Source: DATDMG01 sp036518955
GTDB lineage: Bacteria > Actinomycetota > Actinomycetes > Actinomycetales > Kineosporiaceae
Reading direction: 5' to 3'
DNA length: 45,718 nt
NCBI GenBank assembly: GCA_036518955.1
Contig: DATDMG010000184.1
Span: forward strand, 1-45,718
Below are positions 26,248-33,724 of the stretch, piece after piece. Every line of letters begins with the position of its first letter. Within the stretch, counting starts at the first letter, position 1. The translations under genes were made by a program, and so were the position numbers. The notes below the pieces were generated by a model. It was given only the letters and a program-made list of their open reading frames with translations, did not search any database and was not told the DNA's origin.

Positions 26248-27774
26248 ATGCCAAAGCAAGACATCGGCGGGCTCGTCGAGACGTTGATCCCCTCCGGGGA
26301 CCTGGACCCCGGATCCGTCAAGGGCGTCTTGGCACTCCCGACGTTCTTGGACGTGATGCACAGATGCGAGAAGACGCTGCGGACCCCGTACGCCGAGATA
26401 GATCACGACATCCAGGACGCCGTGGTGCTGCGGCGCCTGCAGCAGTTGGTCAACATTGCCAGGCTCAATCCCGCGTGGCGTGGCCGGCTGGAGCAGGCCG
26501 GGGTGACGACCGCCCCGCAGACCTACCAGGAGTGGGAGCAGATCCCGGTCGCGGACAAGCAGGTTCAGCAGGCCTTCTTCTCGGAGTCACGTCCGGGCCT
26601 GGTCGTGCCGCTCGCGTACGGCGGATTCGAGATCGTGGCCAGCGGCGGCACGAGCAGCGGGCAGCCGACCGAGACCGTCTACTCCCTCCGGGAGTTGCGT
26701 CACACCTATCAGATCGCGGGCGCCTTCATGGGCAGGTACATGCTGGACGCCTACCTGACCGGGGACGATCCGAAGTGGCTCTTCACCACGCTCGCGGACT
26801 ACCAGATGTGGAGCAGCGGGACGATGGTCGGTGGTGTCCTGGCCCACGTCCCGGGGGTGAACTACATCGGCGCCGGCCCGGTCAGCGGTCCGGTCCTGGA
26901 GCACATGTTCTCCTACCCGGGACCGAAGGCGCTGATGGGGATCACCGCGGGGATCGGGATCCTCAGTGAACTCGGCGCGGACATGAAACCGGAGGCTCGG
27001 CAGAGCTTCCGAGCCGCCCTGTACGGCAGTGGAGTGCTGTCCCAGCGCCAGCGCGCCGACTTGACCGTGGTCTATCCGAACGTGTCCGTGCTGAGCTACT
27101 TCGCCGCCACCCAGGCGGAGACGATCGGTCTCCAGTTGAAGCACACATCACCAGTCCTGGCCGCCGTGCCCGGACTGCATCTGATCGAAATCGTCGATGA
27201 GCACGGGCGAGCGGTCGCCGAGGGAGAGGAAGGTGATCTGGTCGTCACCCGGCTGCACGCGTCCGAGGCGCCGCTGCTGCGGTTGAAGATCGGGGACCGC
27301 ATGATCAGACGACCACGGACCGAGGGCCGGGGGTTGCGCACCCATCAGTTCGAGTTCACCGGGCGCAGCGGAGACGTGCTGCACATCAACGACACCCAGT
27401 ACTCGGCGGCTCTGACGTACTCCGCGTTGTGCACGGAGATGAAGGCCGCCACCATGCTGGACCTGGAGACCATCGCGCAGGAGATGCAGTTCACCAATTT
27501 CCGCGAGAGCAAGCTGATCACGCTCACCGTCTCGGTCGACGACGTCCACAGCGCCAGGTATGTCGTAGATCATGTCATGGGGTCCTACGGGGTGCAGGGA
27601 ACCTTCATCAGATCCCTCGCTCGCGGGCTGTCCACGTTCAATGATCGGGAATCAGATCCGGCCGTCATCGGGCGGACCGGGTACCGCTTCGACATCAACT
27701 TCGTGCCACGGGCATCGGTCGAGATCGAGAGGACCAGTGTGGGAAAGGTTCCGCTGGTGCGGGACCTGTGCTGA
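26248..27774 (+). CDS. PaaK-like adenylate-forming enzyme (AMP-dependent ligase)
   Basis: This 508-residue protein resembles phenylacetate-CoA ligase-type adenylating enzymes. The ATP P-loop is IVASGGTSSGQPTETVYSLR, and the later motifs GEEGDLVVTRLHASEAPLLR and LKIGDRMIRRP correspond to the A7/A8 region (normally RTGD). VGKVPLVRDLC at the very end matches the A10 lysine region (GKxxxV). It should activate a carboxylic acid as acyl-AMP and transfer it to CoA, an amine or a carrier. No carrier protein or acyltransferase gene is adjacent. ATG 26248 follows GGGAGG, 13 nt after the decarboxylase stop. Directly downstream begin four PixA/AidA-like genes, an association I do not know from characterised systems. 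Confidence 0.82.
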   Translation: MPKQDIGGLVETLIPSGDLDPGSVKGVLALPTFLDVMHRCEKTLRTPYAEIDHDIQDAVVLRRLQQLVNIARLNPAWRGRLEQAGVTTAPQTYQEWEQIPVADKQVQQAFFSESRPGLVVPLAYGGFEIVASGGTSSGQPTETVYSLRELRHTYQIAGAFMGRYMLDAYLTGDDPKWLFTTLADYQMWSSGTMVGGVLAHVPGVNYIGAGPVSGPVLEHMFSYPGPKALMGITAGIGILSELGADMKPEARQSFRAALYGSGVLSQRQRADLTVVYPNVSVLSYFAATQAETIGLQLKHTSPVLAAVPGLHLIEIVDEHGRAVAEGEEGDLVVTRLHASEAPLLRLKIGDRMIRRPRTEGRGLRTHQFEFTGRSGDVLHINDTQYSAALTYSALCTEMKAATMLDLETIAQEMQFTNFRESKLITLTVSVDDVHSARYVVDHVMGSYGVQGTFIRSLARGLSTFNDRESDPAVIGRTGYRFDINFVPRASVEIERTSVGKVPLVRDLC

Positions 27775-27803
27775 CGAAATGTCGAGCCAGCAAAGGATAC
27801 CCA

Positions 27804-28250
27804 GTGAATTCAAAGATCAATGTGATGATCCTCGTGGACGTCATCGGGGCGCTCTCCGCCGGGACCCTGCAGGGCGGGAATCTCTGCATGATGGACGACG
27901 GCGACCTGGCGAGCACGGGGCAGGGCACGCCGACACTGATCACAAACTGCCTGCCGGGTCAACTCATCAAGTGGTCGGCCCTGGCCGTCGACGTGCAGAC
28001 ACCGGTGGCGATCAAGAGCATCCGCTTCCGGAGCCCTGACGGTGGCGGTGATGAAGGAAGTGGGGCCGGCGCGTCGGGCGTCAGCGGTTCCGGCTACGAC
28101 GCGAATCTTGATCTCGAGGTATGGGAAGGGATCGTTCCGGCATATCTGACTCCGGGCACCGTCTACCGGTACGACGTGGAACTACAGATGTACGAAGGCG
28201 CCGCGAGCATTCTACATAACACAAGCCCCGGCTTGATGCGTGCGATGTGA
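27804..28250 (+). CDS. PixA/AidA-family inclusion-body-like protein 1
   Basis: This 148-residue protein is the first of four consecutive paralogues. Family features: an N-terminal strand with VMILVDVIGALSAGTLQGGN, then LCMMDDGDLASTGQGTPTLI and the hallmark GQLIKWSALAVDV, and a C-terminal VYRYDVELQMYEG strand. A glycine/serine-rich insert (GGGDEGSGAGASGVSGSG) replaces the loop between the two sheets. I chose GTG 27804 (MNSKINVMIL) because AAAGGA lies 8 nt upstream; an alternative GTG at 27768 overlaps the ligase stop. No signal peptide is seen, so it is probably cytoplasmic. PixA proteins form crystalline inclusions in Xenorhabdus and AidA is a quorum-regulated relative in Burkholderia; the role here is unknown. 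Confidence 0.75.
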   Translation: MNSKINVMILVDVIGALSAGTLQGGNLCMMDDGDLASTGQGTPTLITNCLPGQLIKWSALAVDVQTPVAIKSIRFRSPDGGGDEGSGAGASGVSGSGYDANLDLEVWEGIVPAYLTPGTVYRYDVELQMYEGAASILHNTSPGLMRAM

Positions 28251-28282
28251 TGCCCGGCTGATTGTACCGGAAGGAGTAGATC

Positions 28283-29137
28283 ATGGCACAACAACTCGCG
28301 ATCATCGTCATGGTTGACGTTTCGGCGGCGGTCAAGGCGAGGACACTGCAGGGAAACACATACTTGCTGGACAACATGAAACTGCAGGGTTCCGAGGGCG
28401 AAGGCACCGGGGCCCTGGTCACTGCCATCAACGGGACGCACTGGGTCGACGGATCGATGGGCGACGAGCAGGTCCTCAATTGGCTTCCCTGCGCGCTCGG
28501 TTCTATCCCGATGACGGTCCCACGCAACTACCACCTGCACCGCTCCCGCCAGATCGAGCAGGACGCGCTCACGGCGATCCGCGATCTGGGCAACAGCACC
28601 CCGGGCAGGACGAACGTCTCAGCAGAACTCGGCCGGATCCACGGCAGCCTGGGCACGAAGGTGCGCTACCGGCGTCCCGGGGGGACCGGCCGGGCCGGTC
28701 ACATCGCGCTGGACGTCACCGGGAATCCGACCGGGCGGGCCCCTTCCGGAGCGTCGTCGGCCCCTGATCACCCGCCCCTCCTGATCACGGACATCTTCGG
28801 CGAGGCGGTCGAGCGAAACGTTATCTTCCCGGCTCAGTACGGGTCACCCGATCTCGTCACTGACGGGTGGTACTGGTCGGCGAGCGTGGACAGTACACGA
28901 GAGGGGGTCTATTCGTACACGATGGCTCTCGAAGTCCATCGGCCGATCGAAGAGAACGGCGTGTGGGCCTGGGAGCCGGTGCGGCTGACGTACCAGTCGC
29001 GACTGCGGATCAGCAACCGGCCGAAGCGGAACGCATTCACTGGTGCGGGGGTTTCGTTCCTGCCCGTCCCACCGCCGGAGCCGGCAGCCCCCGCCGGTAC
29101 CCTTGATGCCTCCACGACGTCCCCCTCGCTGTTCTGA
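28283..29137 (+). CDS. PixA/AidA-family protein 2, with large central insertion
   Basis: This 284-residue protein is the largest of the four. The N-terminus MAQQLAIIVMVDVSAAVKA, then TLQGNTYLLDNMKLQGSEGE and EQVLNWLPCALGSIPM, matches the common family core. The C-terminal half returns to it with DGWYWSASVDSTREGVYSYT and MALEVHRP. Between them (residues ~85-190) lies an insertion of about 100 residues absent from the paralogues and rich in Arg/Gly (KVRYRRPGGTGRAGHIALD). A Pro/Ala-rich tail ends the protein. ATG 28283 has a clear AAGGAG. The insertion suggests a specialised subunit, for example one carrying an extra binding surface. Confidence 0.72.
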   Translation: MAQQLAIIVMVDVSAAVKARTLQGNTYLLDNMKLQGSEGEGTGALVTAINGTHWVDGSMGDEQVLNWLPCALGSIPMTVPRNYHLHRSRQIEQDALTAIRDLGNSTPGRTNVSAELGRIHGSLGTKVRYRRPGGTGRAGHIALDVTGNPTGRAPSGASSAPDHPPLLITDIFGEAVERNVIFPAQYGSPDLVTDGWYWSASVDSTREGVYSYTMALEVHRPIEENGVWAWEPVRLTYQSRLRISNRPKRNAFTGAGVSFLPVPPPEPAAPAGTLDASTTSPSLF

Positions 29138-29161
29138 CGCTCGCCCGACAAGGAGAAGGAC

Positions 29162-29602
29162 ATGAACAAGAGAGCGCACGAGGAAGGCCGGCAGACCACC
29201 TCGATAGCGGCCGTGGTCGACTGCGTGGGGTCTCTCGCGACGGGCAGCCTCGCCGGGAACCTGTACCTCTATGACACAAACAAGTCAGGCGGTTCGACCG
29301 GCCACGGCTCCGAAGATCTGCACACCAGGGTGAAGGTGGGCGACCAGCTGTTGTGGACAGCCTTCGGTCTGGAGTGCGAGACATTTCTCAGGATCGCCGA
29401 GATATCCATGGACGAGACCGTATGTGTGCCCGAACGGCATCTGTACCCGGGCACCGATGTCTCCTACTGGATCGCCACCGTGAAGAAGAACCCTATCGGT
29501 GAGCTGCCCTATCGGCTCGCCTTCACCGTCGGGGCGCGTCGAGAACCGATGTTCGCGCCCAGGTCGCCGGTACTGTTCGGCACTGACCAGGCGACGGCCT
29601 GA
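29162..29602 (+). CDS. PixA/AidA-family protein 3
   Basis: This 146-residue protein is the most canonical member of the cluster: IAAVVDCVGSLATGSLAGNL, LYLYDTNKSGGSTGHGSEDL, HTRVKVGDQLLWTAFGLECE, ISMDETVCVPERHLYPGTD and VSYWIATVKKN. The order of strands and the G-DQLLW motif match what I recall of PixA/AidA proteins, whose typical length is 150-190 residues. ATG 29162 is preceded by AAGGAGAAGGAC. No membrane segment or signal peptide is present. The spacing of 24 nt from the preceding gene and 39 nt to the next supports one transcript. Confidence 0.8.
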   Translation: MNKRAHEEGRQTTSIAAVVDCVGSLATGSLAGNLYLYDTNKSGGSTGHGSEDLHTRVKVGDQLLWTAFGLECETFLRIAEISMDETVCVPERHLYPGTDVSYWIATVKKNPIGELPYRLAFTVGARREPMFAPRSPVLFGTDQATA

Positions 29603-29641
29603 GTGCCGGCCCCGAAGAGACGTCGTACTCCGGAGGTGGAG

Positions 29642-30205
29642 ATGACCAGCGCAGCACCTGCCAAGGATTCCCAGACCCAGCTGAATTCCGTCCAGCTCAA
29701 TATCGTGACGCTCGTGGACATGGCCAAGGCGACCAGCAGCGGCCTGCTGGACGGTGCCATGTACATGATGGACAACAGCGAGGGCGGCAGGGGCCGGGGC
29801 ACCGCCCACCTGGAGACCGTCTGCAAGCAGGGGCAGGTCCTGAACTGGATCATCCGGCCGATGGATATGGACCGTCGATCGGACGGCACCTGGCCCCCCA
29901 TGCCAAAGATCAGCAACATCGTGTTCCTGGACCACGAGGCCGGCGGCGAGGAAGACGTCGCCGAGGGCAGGATCTGCAGGGAGCTGAAGATCTACGGGAT
30001 GGTCGACAACGTGCGCTCTCCGTCCACCCCGACGTATTACTACTGGGCGGGAATGGTGTCCGCCGACCTGCCTCCCGGCATGTATCGATATCGGTTGGTG
30101 CTCGAGCTCGAACAGGAGTCGTCTCCGGAAAAGGTGTACCTTGGCACCAGAGCGCCACACCCCTCGATCCGGGTCCTGCCGATGGGGCCCGCGACCGCCG
30201 GGTAA
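29642..30205 (+). CDS. PixA/AidA-family protein 4
   Basis: This 187-residue protein is the last of the operon. Family core: LNIVTLVDMAKATSSGLLDG, AMYMMDNSEGGRGRGTAHLE, TVCKQGQVLNWIIRPMDMD, ISNIVFLDHEAGGEEDVAEG and YYYWAGMVSADLPPGMYRYR followed by LVLELEQ. ATG 29642 follows GGAGGTGGAG; a GTG at 29603 touching the previous stop is a weaker alternative. Several Met residues cluster in the core, recalling the methionine-rich nature reported for PixA. The gene is followed by ~265 nt with no intact gene and then by an acyl-CoA dehydrogenase remnant on the other strand. Confidence 0.78.
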   Translation: MTSAAPAKDSQTQLNSVQLNIVTLVDMAKATSSGLLDGAMYMMDNSEGGRGRGTAHLETVCKQGQVLNWIIRPMDMDRRSDGTWPPMPKISNIVFLDHEAGGEEDVAEGRICRELKIYGMVDNVRSPSTPTYYYWAGMVSADLPPGMYRYRLVLELEQESSPEKVYLGTRAPHPSIRVLPMGPATAG

Positions 30206-30469
30206 GCGGCCGCCGTGAATCGTGCGCTGGTCGTCCTGGACGGTACAGTCGGACTGCGGTCCGCACGGTAAGGTCGCCATCGCCCGTCCCTGGATACCTC
30301 GGTGGCCCACCGTCTGCACGCCCTGGCCGCAGCCGGGATCGCGGTGGCCGTCGTCCGGGATATCTCCCCAGCGGGGGCAGAGGCAGGGCAGAGGCCTTCG
30401 CTTCCGCTCCCCGCGATGTGCCTCGTCGTCACCGCGCGGCTCGGAACCGCCGTGAACCGCGCAACTTCT

Positions 30470-30629
30470 GGGAGGCCCCGTGAGGGAGCGGCCGGCGATC
30501 TCGAACATCTCGGCGCGTCCCACCAGGTCGAGGCCCTGACCGCCGAACCCGATGGGGAAGACCCGGCGCCACGTCGTCCTCTCGGGTGCGGTCCGCCTCC
30601 TCGACCGGCCTGGTTCCGGCCCTGCTCAT
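30470..30629 (-). pseudogene. Acyl-CoA dehydrogenase N-terminal remnant
   Basis: Its ATG at 30629 overlaps the enoyl-CoA hydratase stop in the usual ATGA way, so a coupled gene once followed it. The first ~22 codons (MSRAGTRPVEEADRTREDDV) are in one frame. After a frame change the sequence reads VFPIGFGGQGLDLVGRAEMF and EIAGRSLTGPP, the signature of the N-terminal helical domain of acyl-CoA dehydrogenases (normally about 400 residues). The rest of the gene is absent. Lost DNA between here and the PixA-type operon implies that the operon's right border is a deletion or insertion junction. Confidence 0.6.
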
Positions 30630-31390
30630 CGGCCGCGCCAGACCGGGGATCGTCGTTCGGCGAAGGCCACGGCGCCCTCGAGGGCGTCCTCGGAGGTGAA
30701 GACCGGGGCTGCCAGGCGGTGCTGCTCAACCCACCCCTGATCGAGGGTCCAATCGTGCGCGGCGCAGGCGATCTGCTTGGTCACCGAGACGGCGAGCGGG
30801 CCGTTCGCCGCGATCAACCCCGCCAGGCCGACGGCGCGGTCCACGGCACCTCCCTCGGGGGTCACGACGTTGACCAGCCCGACCTCGGCCGCGCGGGCGG
30901 CATCGATCGGATCGCCTGTGAGCAGCATCTCCAGGGCGACCGCGCGCGGCACCCGGCGGGGCAGCAGGTAGGCCGCGCCCCCGTCGGCCACCATCGCGCG
31001 CTTGACCTCCGGCACCCCGAAGCGCGCGGTCTCGGCGGCCACGACAAGGTCGCAGGCGAGCACCAGCTCGAACCCGCCGCCCAGCGCCCAACCCTCGACG
31101 GCGGCGATGAGCGGCTTGCGCGGAGGGGTCTCGGTGATGCCGCAGAGCCCACGCCCGTCGATCGCGGGTGTCTCCCCCGCGAGGAATGCCTTGAGGTCCA
31201 TCCCGGCCGAGAAGACACCACCGGCACCGGTCAGGACGGCGGCCCGCAGGTCGTCCGACCCGTCGAGCAGGTCCGCGGCTGCGGCGACCTCGACGGCGAC
31301 CGCCGCGTTCAGGGCGTTCTTCTGCCTGGGACGGTTGATGGTGATGACCAGGACCGGACCGCGACGCTCCGTGAGCACCTCGTCTGACAT
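30626..31390 (-). CDS. Enoyl-CoA hydratase/isomerase (crotonase) family protein
   Basis: This 254-residue crotonase-fold enzyme acts on acyl-CoA thioesters in fatty-acid or related beta-oxidation. Seen: VLVITINRPRQKNALNAAVA, oxyanion hole 1 VFSAGMDLKAFLAGE, oxyanion hole 2 AAVEGWALGGGFELVLACDL, and FGVPEVKRAMVADGGAAYLL. The Glu of typical hydratases before GGG is not obvious, so another crotonase reaction is possible. ATG 31390 follows AAGGAGACCG. The acyl-CoA dehydrogenase that followed it in the operon is reduced to a remnant, so its pathway in this strain may be broken. Confidence 0.9.
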   Translation of the reverse strand: MSDEVLTERRGPVLVITINRPRQKNALNAAVAVEVAAAADLLDGSDDLRAAVLTGAGGVFSAGMDLKAFLAGETPAIDGRGLCGITETPPRKPLIAAVEGWALGGGFELVLACDLVVAAETARFGVPEVKRAMVADGGAAYLLPRRVPRAVALEMLLTGDPIDAARAAEVGLVNVVTPEGGAVDRAVGLAGLIAANGPLAVSVTKQIACAAHDWTLDQGWVEQHRLAAPVFTSEDALEGAVAFAERRSPVWRGR

Positions 31391-31949
31391 CGGTCTCCTT
31401 CGCCGGTGTTCCCTGGCTGTGGTGTGCACCCGATCTGGCACCTGGCAGCCACCCGCGAGAATGCGCCAGCGTGGCCGGTCGACCCGGGCAGCCTTGCATC
31501 TCATGGAGTTCTATCCAAAATCGAGTGGGTCCGATGGCGCGAGTCGAGGGAGCACTGGGTCAGCTGGAACAGACCCGGCGCATGCTCCCGGAAGTCCGGG
31601 GTCCCAAAATCTTCCGGGGCCCATCCGGACGGCTCCACTCCGTCATCCGCCGGCAACAGGACCCGCTCCGCCGCCGGGAGCGCGGGCGTCGAACTGCCCA
31701 CCGCGTCCCGCCCTCCATCGTGCCGAGCGGTTCTGCCCGGAAGGCAGGGTTCATGCGACACACTTCTTCGGCAGTCCGGGCACGCGTTCGGGGAGAACAT
31801 TCTTCATGATCTCCTCGGCTGCCCGGCGAGGACCCGCGCGCGGCCGAGCTGGTCCAGGCTCCGGGCCACGCCCAGTGGAGGCGCGGCGAGGAGAACGGCA
31901 CGAGCCGGGCACCGAGGAGCGCGACGAGCGGGCGCGGGCGTCAAGGCCA
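31391..31949. other. Gene-poor, decayed stretch
   Basis: This 559-nt region has no intact gene. On the minus strand a short segment ending near 31750 reads AAEEIMKNVLPERVPGLPKK before a stop, which looks like the C-terminus of a lost protein I cannot identify. Other open frames have no recognisable sequence. It lies between the promoter side of the enoyl-CoA hydratase and the HelD/HelR remnant, inside a zone with several broken genes. Confidence 0.4.
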
Positions 31950-32418
31950 TCACTTCGGGCCGCGGCCGGACTCCTCGATGATGGCCTGCGGATCGGCGAC
32001 CAGGACGCCGTCGAACTCCAGCCCCTTCGCCCGGCGAGCGGTCAGCACGACCACCGGCTGCTCCAGGTCGGGTTCGTCACCCCAGGACACCGCAGGCCTC
32101 CGGTCCGCGGGCGTCTGGGCCACCGGGAGCACCCGGGCACCGGGAGCGGTGACCGCCACCCGGCCGCCGGGGACCAGGGCGGACTCCGCAGCGGCACGAT
32201 CGGCCAGCCGCGTGTTGAGAGCCGATCCGGGGAAGCTGCTCGCAGACGGGGTCGTGGCTGCCCTCCCGGATCGCCCGGTCGGTCCGCGGACCGGGCGATC
32301 CGGGAGCAGGGCCCGGACGCTGCCATGATTGGCGCAGGGGTCCGGTCGGTGATGGTGAGCTGCTCCAGCCGCCAGCGTTCGCCGAAGAACGGCTCCAGCA
32401 CCTGGCTCCAGGAGCCCG
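31950..32418 (-). pseudogene. HelD/HelR-type RNA polymerase motor remnant
   Basis: Two frames together encode pieces of the C-terminal third of a UvrD-like HelD/HelR protein, an ATPase that removes RNA polymerase from stalled complexes. The segments are GSWSQVLEPFFGERWRLEQL and TITDRTPAPIM (family: LTVNYRTPAEIM), then GGRVAVTAPGARVLPV, and PVVVLTARRAKGLEFDGVLV with ADPQAIIEESGRG. A stop follows at the point where the family continues DLYVALTRAT. An 18-bp hairpin interrupts the middle. Intact proteins have about 700 residues; about 150 codons remain. HelR relatives protect RNA polymerase from rifamycins, which is notable beside the intact rph 12 kb away. Confidence 0.7.
32263..32306. terminator. 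Perfect 18-bp inverted repeat inside HelD remnant
   Basis: The arms CTCCCGGATCGCCCGGTC and GACCGGGCGATCCGGGAG are fully complementary around the 8-nt loop GGTCCGCG. The structure is as strong as a factor-independent terminator but lies within the decayed helicase sequence, where it has no obvious role. It may be an inserted terminator-type or mobile palindromic element. Confidence 0.65.
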
Positions 32419-32440
32419 GGCTTCCGGGTCGCCCCCTGGC

Positions 32441-32558
32441 CCAGGTCCCTCACCACGGTGACGGCGAGCCGTCCGGCGACCAGGGCAGTGCCGAGCCGTT
32501 CGACACCGGTCTCGTCTGCCAGGGCGGCGCCGGCCGCGGTCACCGATGCGCGTCCCAT
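32441..32558 (-). pseudogene. TetR-family regulator N-terminal remnant
   Basis: About 40 codons starting at ATG 32558, inside the end of the alpha/beta hydrolase gene, read MGRASVTAAGAALADETGVE followed by LGTALVAGRLAVTVV. This is the first two helices of a TetR helix-turn-helix (typical AGAALADEVG...LARRLGV). It then runs directly into the HelD remnant. A regulator coupled to the hydrolase would explain the palindromic site upstream of the hydrolase, but its ligand domain is missing. Confidence 0.5.
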
Positions 32559-33403
32559 TCCGGCCCTCGGCACGGGGCGGTTGTCCTGCCCAGGAAGGGC
32601 AGGACCCGGGAGAGGAGCTCGCCGGGCAGTTGGGCGTGCGGATAGTGACCGGAACCGTCGATGACGTCCAGCTCGCCGAGACCCGCGGGCAGGTCAGCAA
32701 TGATCCTCTCGCCCTCGGCGCGAGGATCGGCCCAGTCGGGGTCGAGGGTGCCTTCAATGATCAGGACGGGACAGCGGACGTTGGCGAGCTGTGCGCCGGC
32801 GTCGCCAGGGCTGGTCTTGCACATGGACTGCAGGACCTCCATCCGGCCGGGCTCGCTCAGCTTGGCCTCGATGCGTGCCAGCTCGGCGTCCCAGTCGGCA
32901 GGCTTGGCCGGGTACGCCAGCTCGAGGTACCGCTTCCAGTTGGAGAGGCTTCCCCGGAACATGACCTGCCCCAGCTGGGTGTACGCGGCCCGGAAGCGTC
33001 TGACCCGCACCAGGCCGGGGAGATCGAGTGACTGCGCTCGGGTGAACGGTGCCAGCTCGATGATGCCGGCGACGAGGTCGGGTGCGGTGGCGGCAGCGAT
33101 GGTGGCGGCACCGCCGCTGATGGACTGCCCGATGATCACTGCCGGGCCGCCGAGGTGGCGCACAACGGCCACCAGGTCGCTGGCGATATCGGTGCGGCTG
33201 TACCCCTCCCAGCCCAGGCCGGAGTCACCGCAGCCGCGGATGTCGACGTTCGCGACCCGGTAGCCGGCCGCGGCAAGGGCGGGAGCGAGGAAACGGTAGG
33301 AGTGCCGGCTGTCGCCGATGCCGTGCGCGAGGACGACGAGGGGGCCCTCGCCGCTCAGGTCGTAAGCGATGGTGTTGCCGCCGATGTCCAGGTGCTCGGT
33401 CAT
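32540..33403 (-). CDS. Alpha/beta hydrolase
   Basis: This 287-residue alpha/beta-hydrolase-fold enzyme has the oxyanion segment LVVLAHGIGDSRHSYRFLAP. The nucleophile elbow is IIGQSISGGAATIA (G-Q-S-I-S-G), the acid loop VLIIEGTLDPDWADPRAEG, and the catalytic His lies in DVIDGSGHYPHAQLPGE. ATG 33403 follows GGAGGACATC and precedes MTEHLDIGGNTIAYDL; the frame is open to 33466 without homology. A dyad-rich, AT-rich sequence directly upstream looks like a TetR operator, and a TetR remnant overlaps the 3' end, so the gene was probably repressed by its neighbour and may now be derepressed. The substrate is unknown. Confidence 0.92.
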   Translation of the reverse strand: MTEHLDIGGNTIAYDLSGEGPLVVLAHGIGDSRHSYRFLAPALAAAGYRVANVDIRGCGDSGLGWEGYSRTDIASDLVAVVRHLGGPAVIIGQSISGGAATIAAATAPDLVAGIIELAPFTRAQSLDLPGLVRVRRFRAAYTQLGQVMFRGSLSNWKRYLELAYPAKPADWDAELARIEAKLSEPGRMEVLQSMCKTSPGDAGAQLANVRCPVLIIEGTLDPDWADPRAEGERIIADLPAGLGELDVIDGSGHYPHAQLPGELLSRVLPFLGRTTAPCRGPEWDAHR

Positions 33404-33427
33404 GATGTCCTCCGCTATGGCTAACGA

Positions 33428-33452
33428 TAATAGCTTGAAGCTAGCGCTATTA
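33428..33452. promoter_or_regulatory. TetR-type operator-like palindrome
   Basis: TAATAGC and GCTATTA form 7-bp arms 11 nt apart, with nested short dyads AGCTTGAAGCT and GCTAGC between them. The whole AT-rich block lies 25 nt upstream of the hydrolase start. Size and symmetry suit a TetR-family repressor. The adjacent TetR gene is truncated, so a different regulator may bind it. Confidence 0.6.
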
Positions 33453-33724
33453 GCTATGGCCGTCAAGGGGCCAACAACAGCCGCCCGGAGGCCGCGCCGC
33501 AGGCCGGGCCGCAGGCCTTCGGCGGGGGGCGAGGTTCGGTTGATCCTTCACCATGACCCTCACGATGACCGGAGCCGTCACCAGCCCGGCATCCGCGCCG
33601 GTTGCGCCACCCGGGCAGAACCGCCTGCAGCCGGCGGCCGTCGCACGGGCCGCCAGCGGCGTGGGCGCTGGCACCGCTGCTCGGCGCAGGCCTCGACCAT
33701 CGACCGGGACCCGGGCCGACTCGA

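Noticed and set aside
30206..30469. Short plus-strand gene after the PixA-type operon (MNRALVVLDGTVGL...)
   Set aside because: The frame stops after about 18 codons, and the continuation in another frame (VAHRLHALAAAGIAVAVV) is too short to assign.
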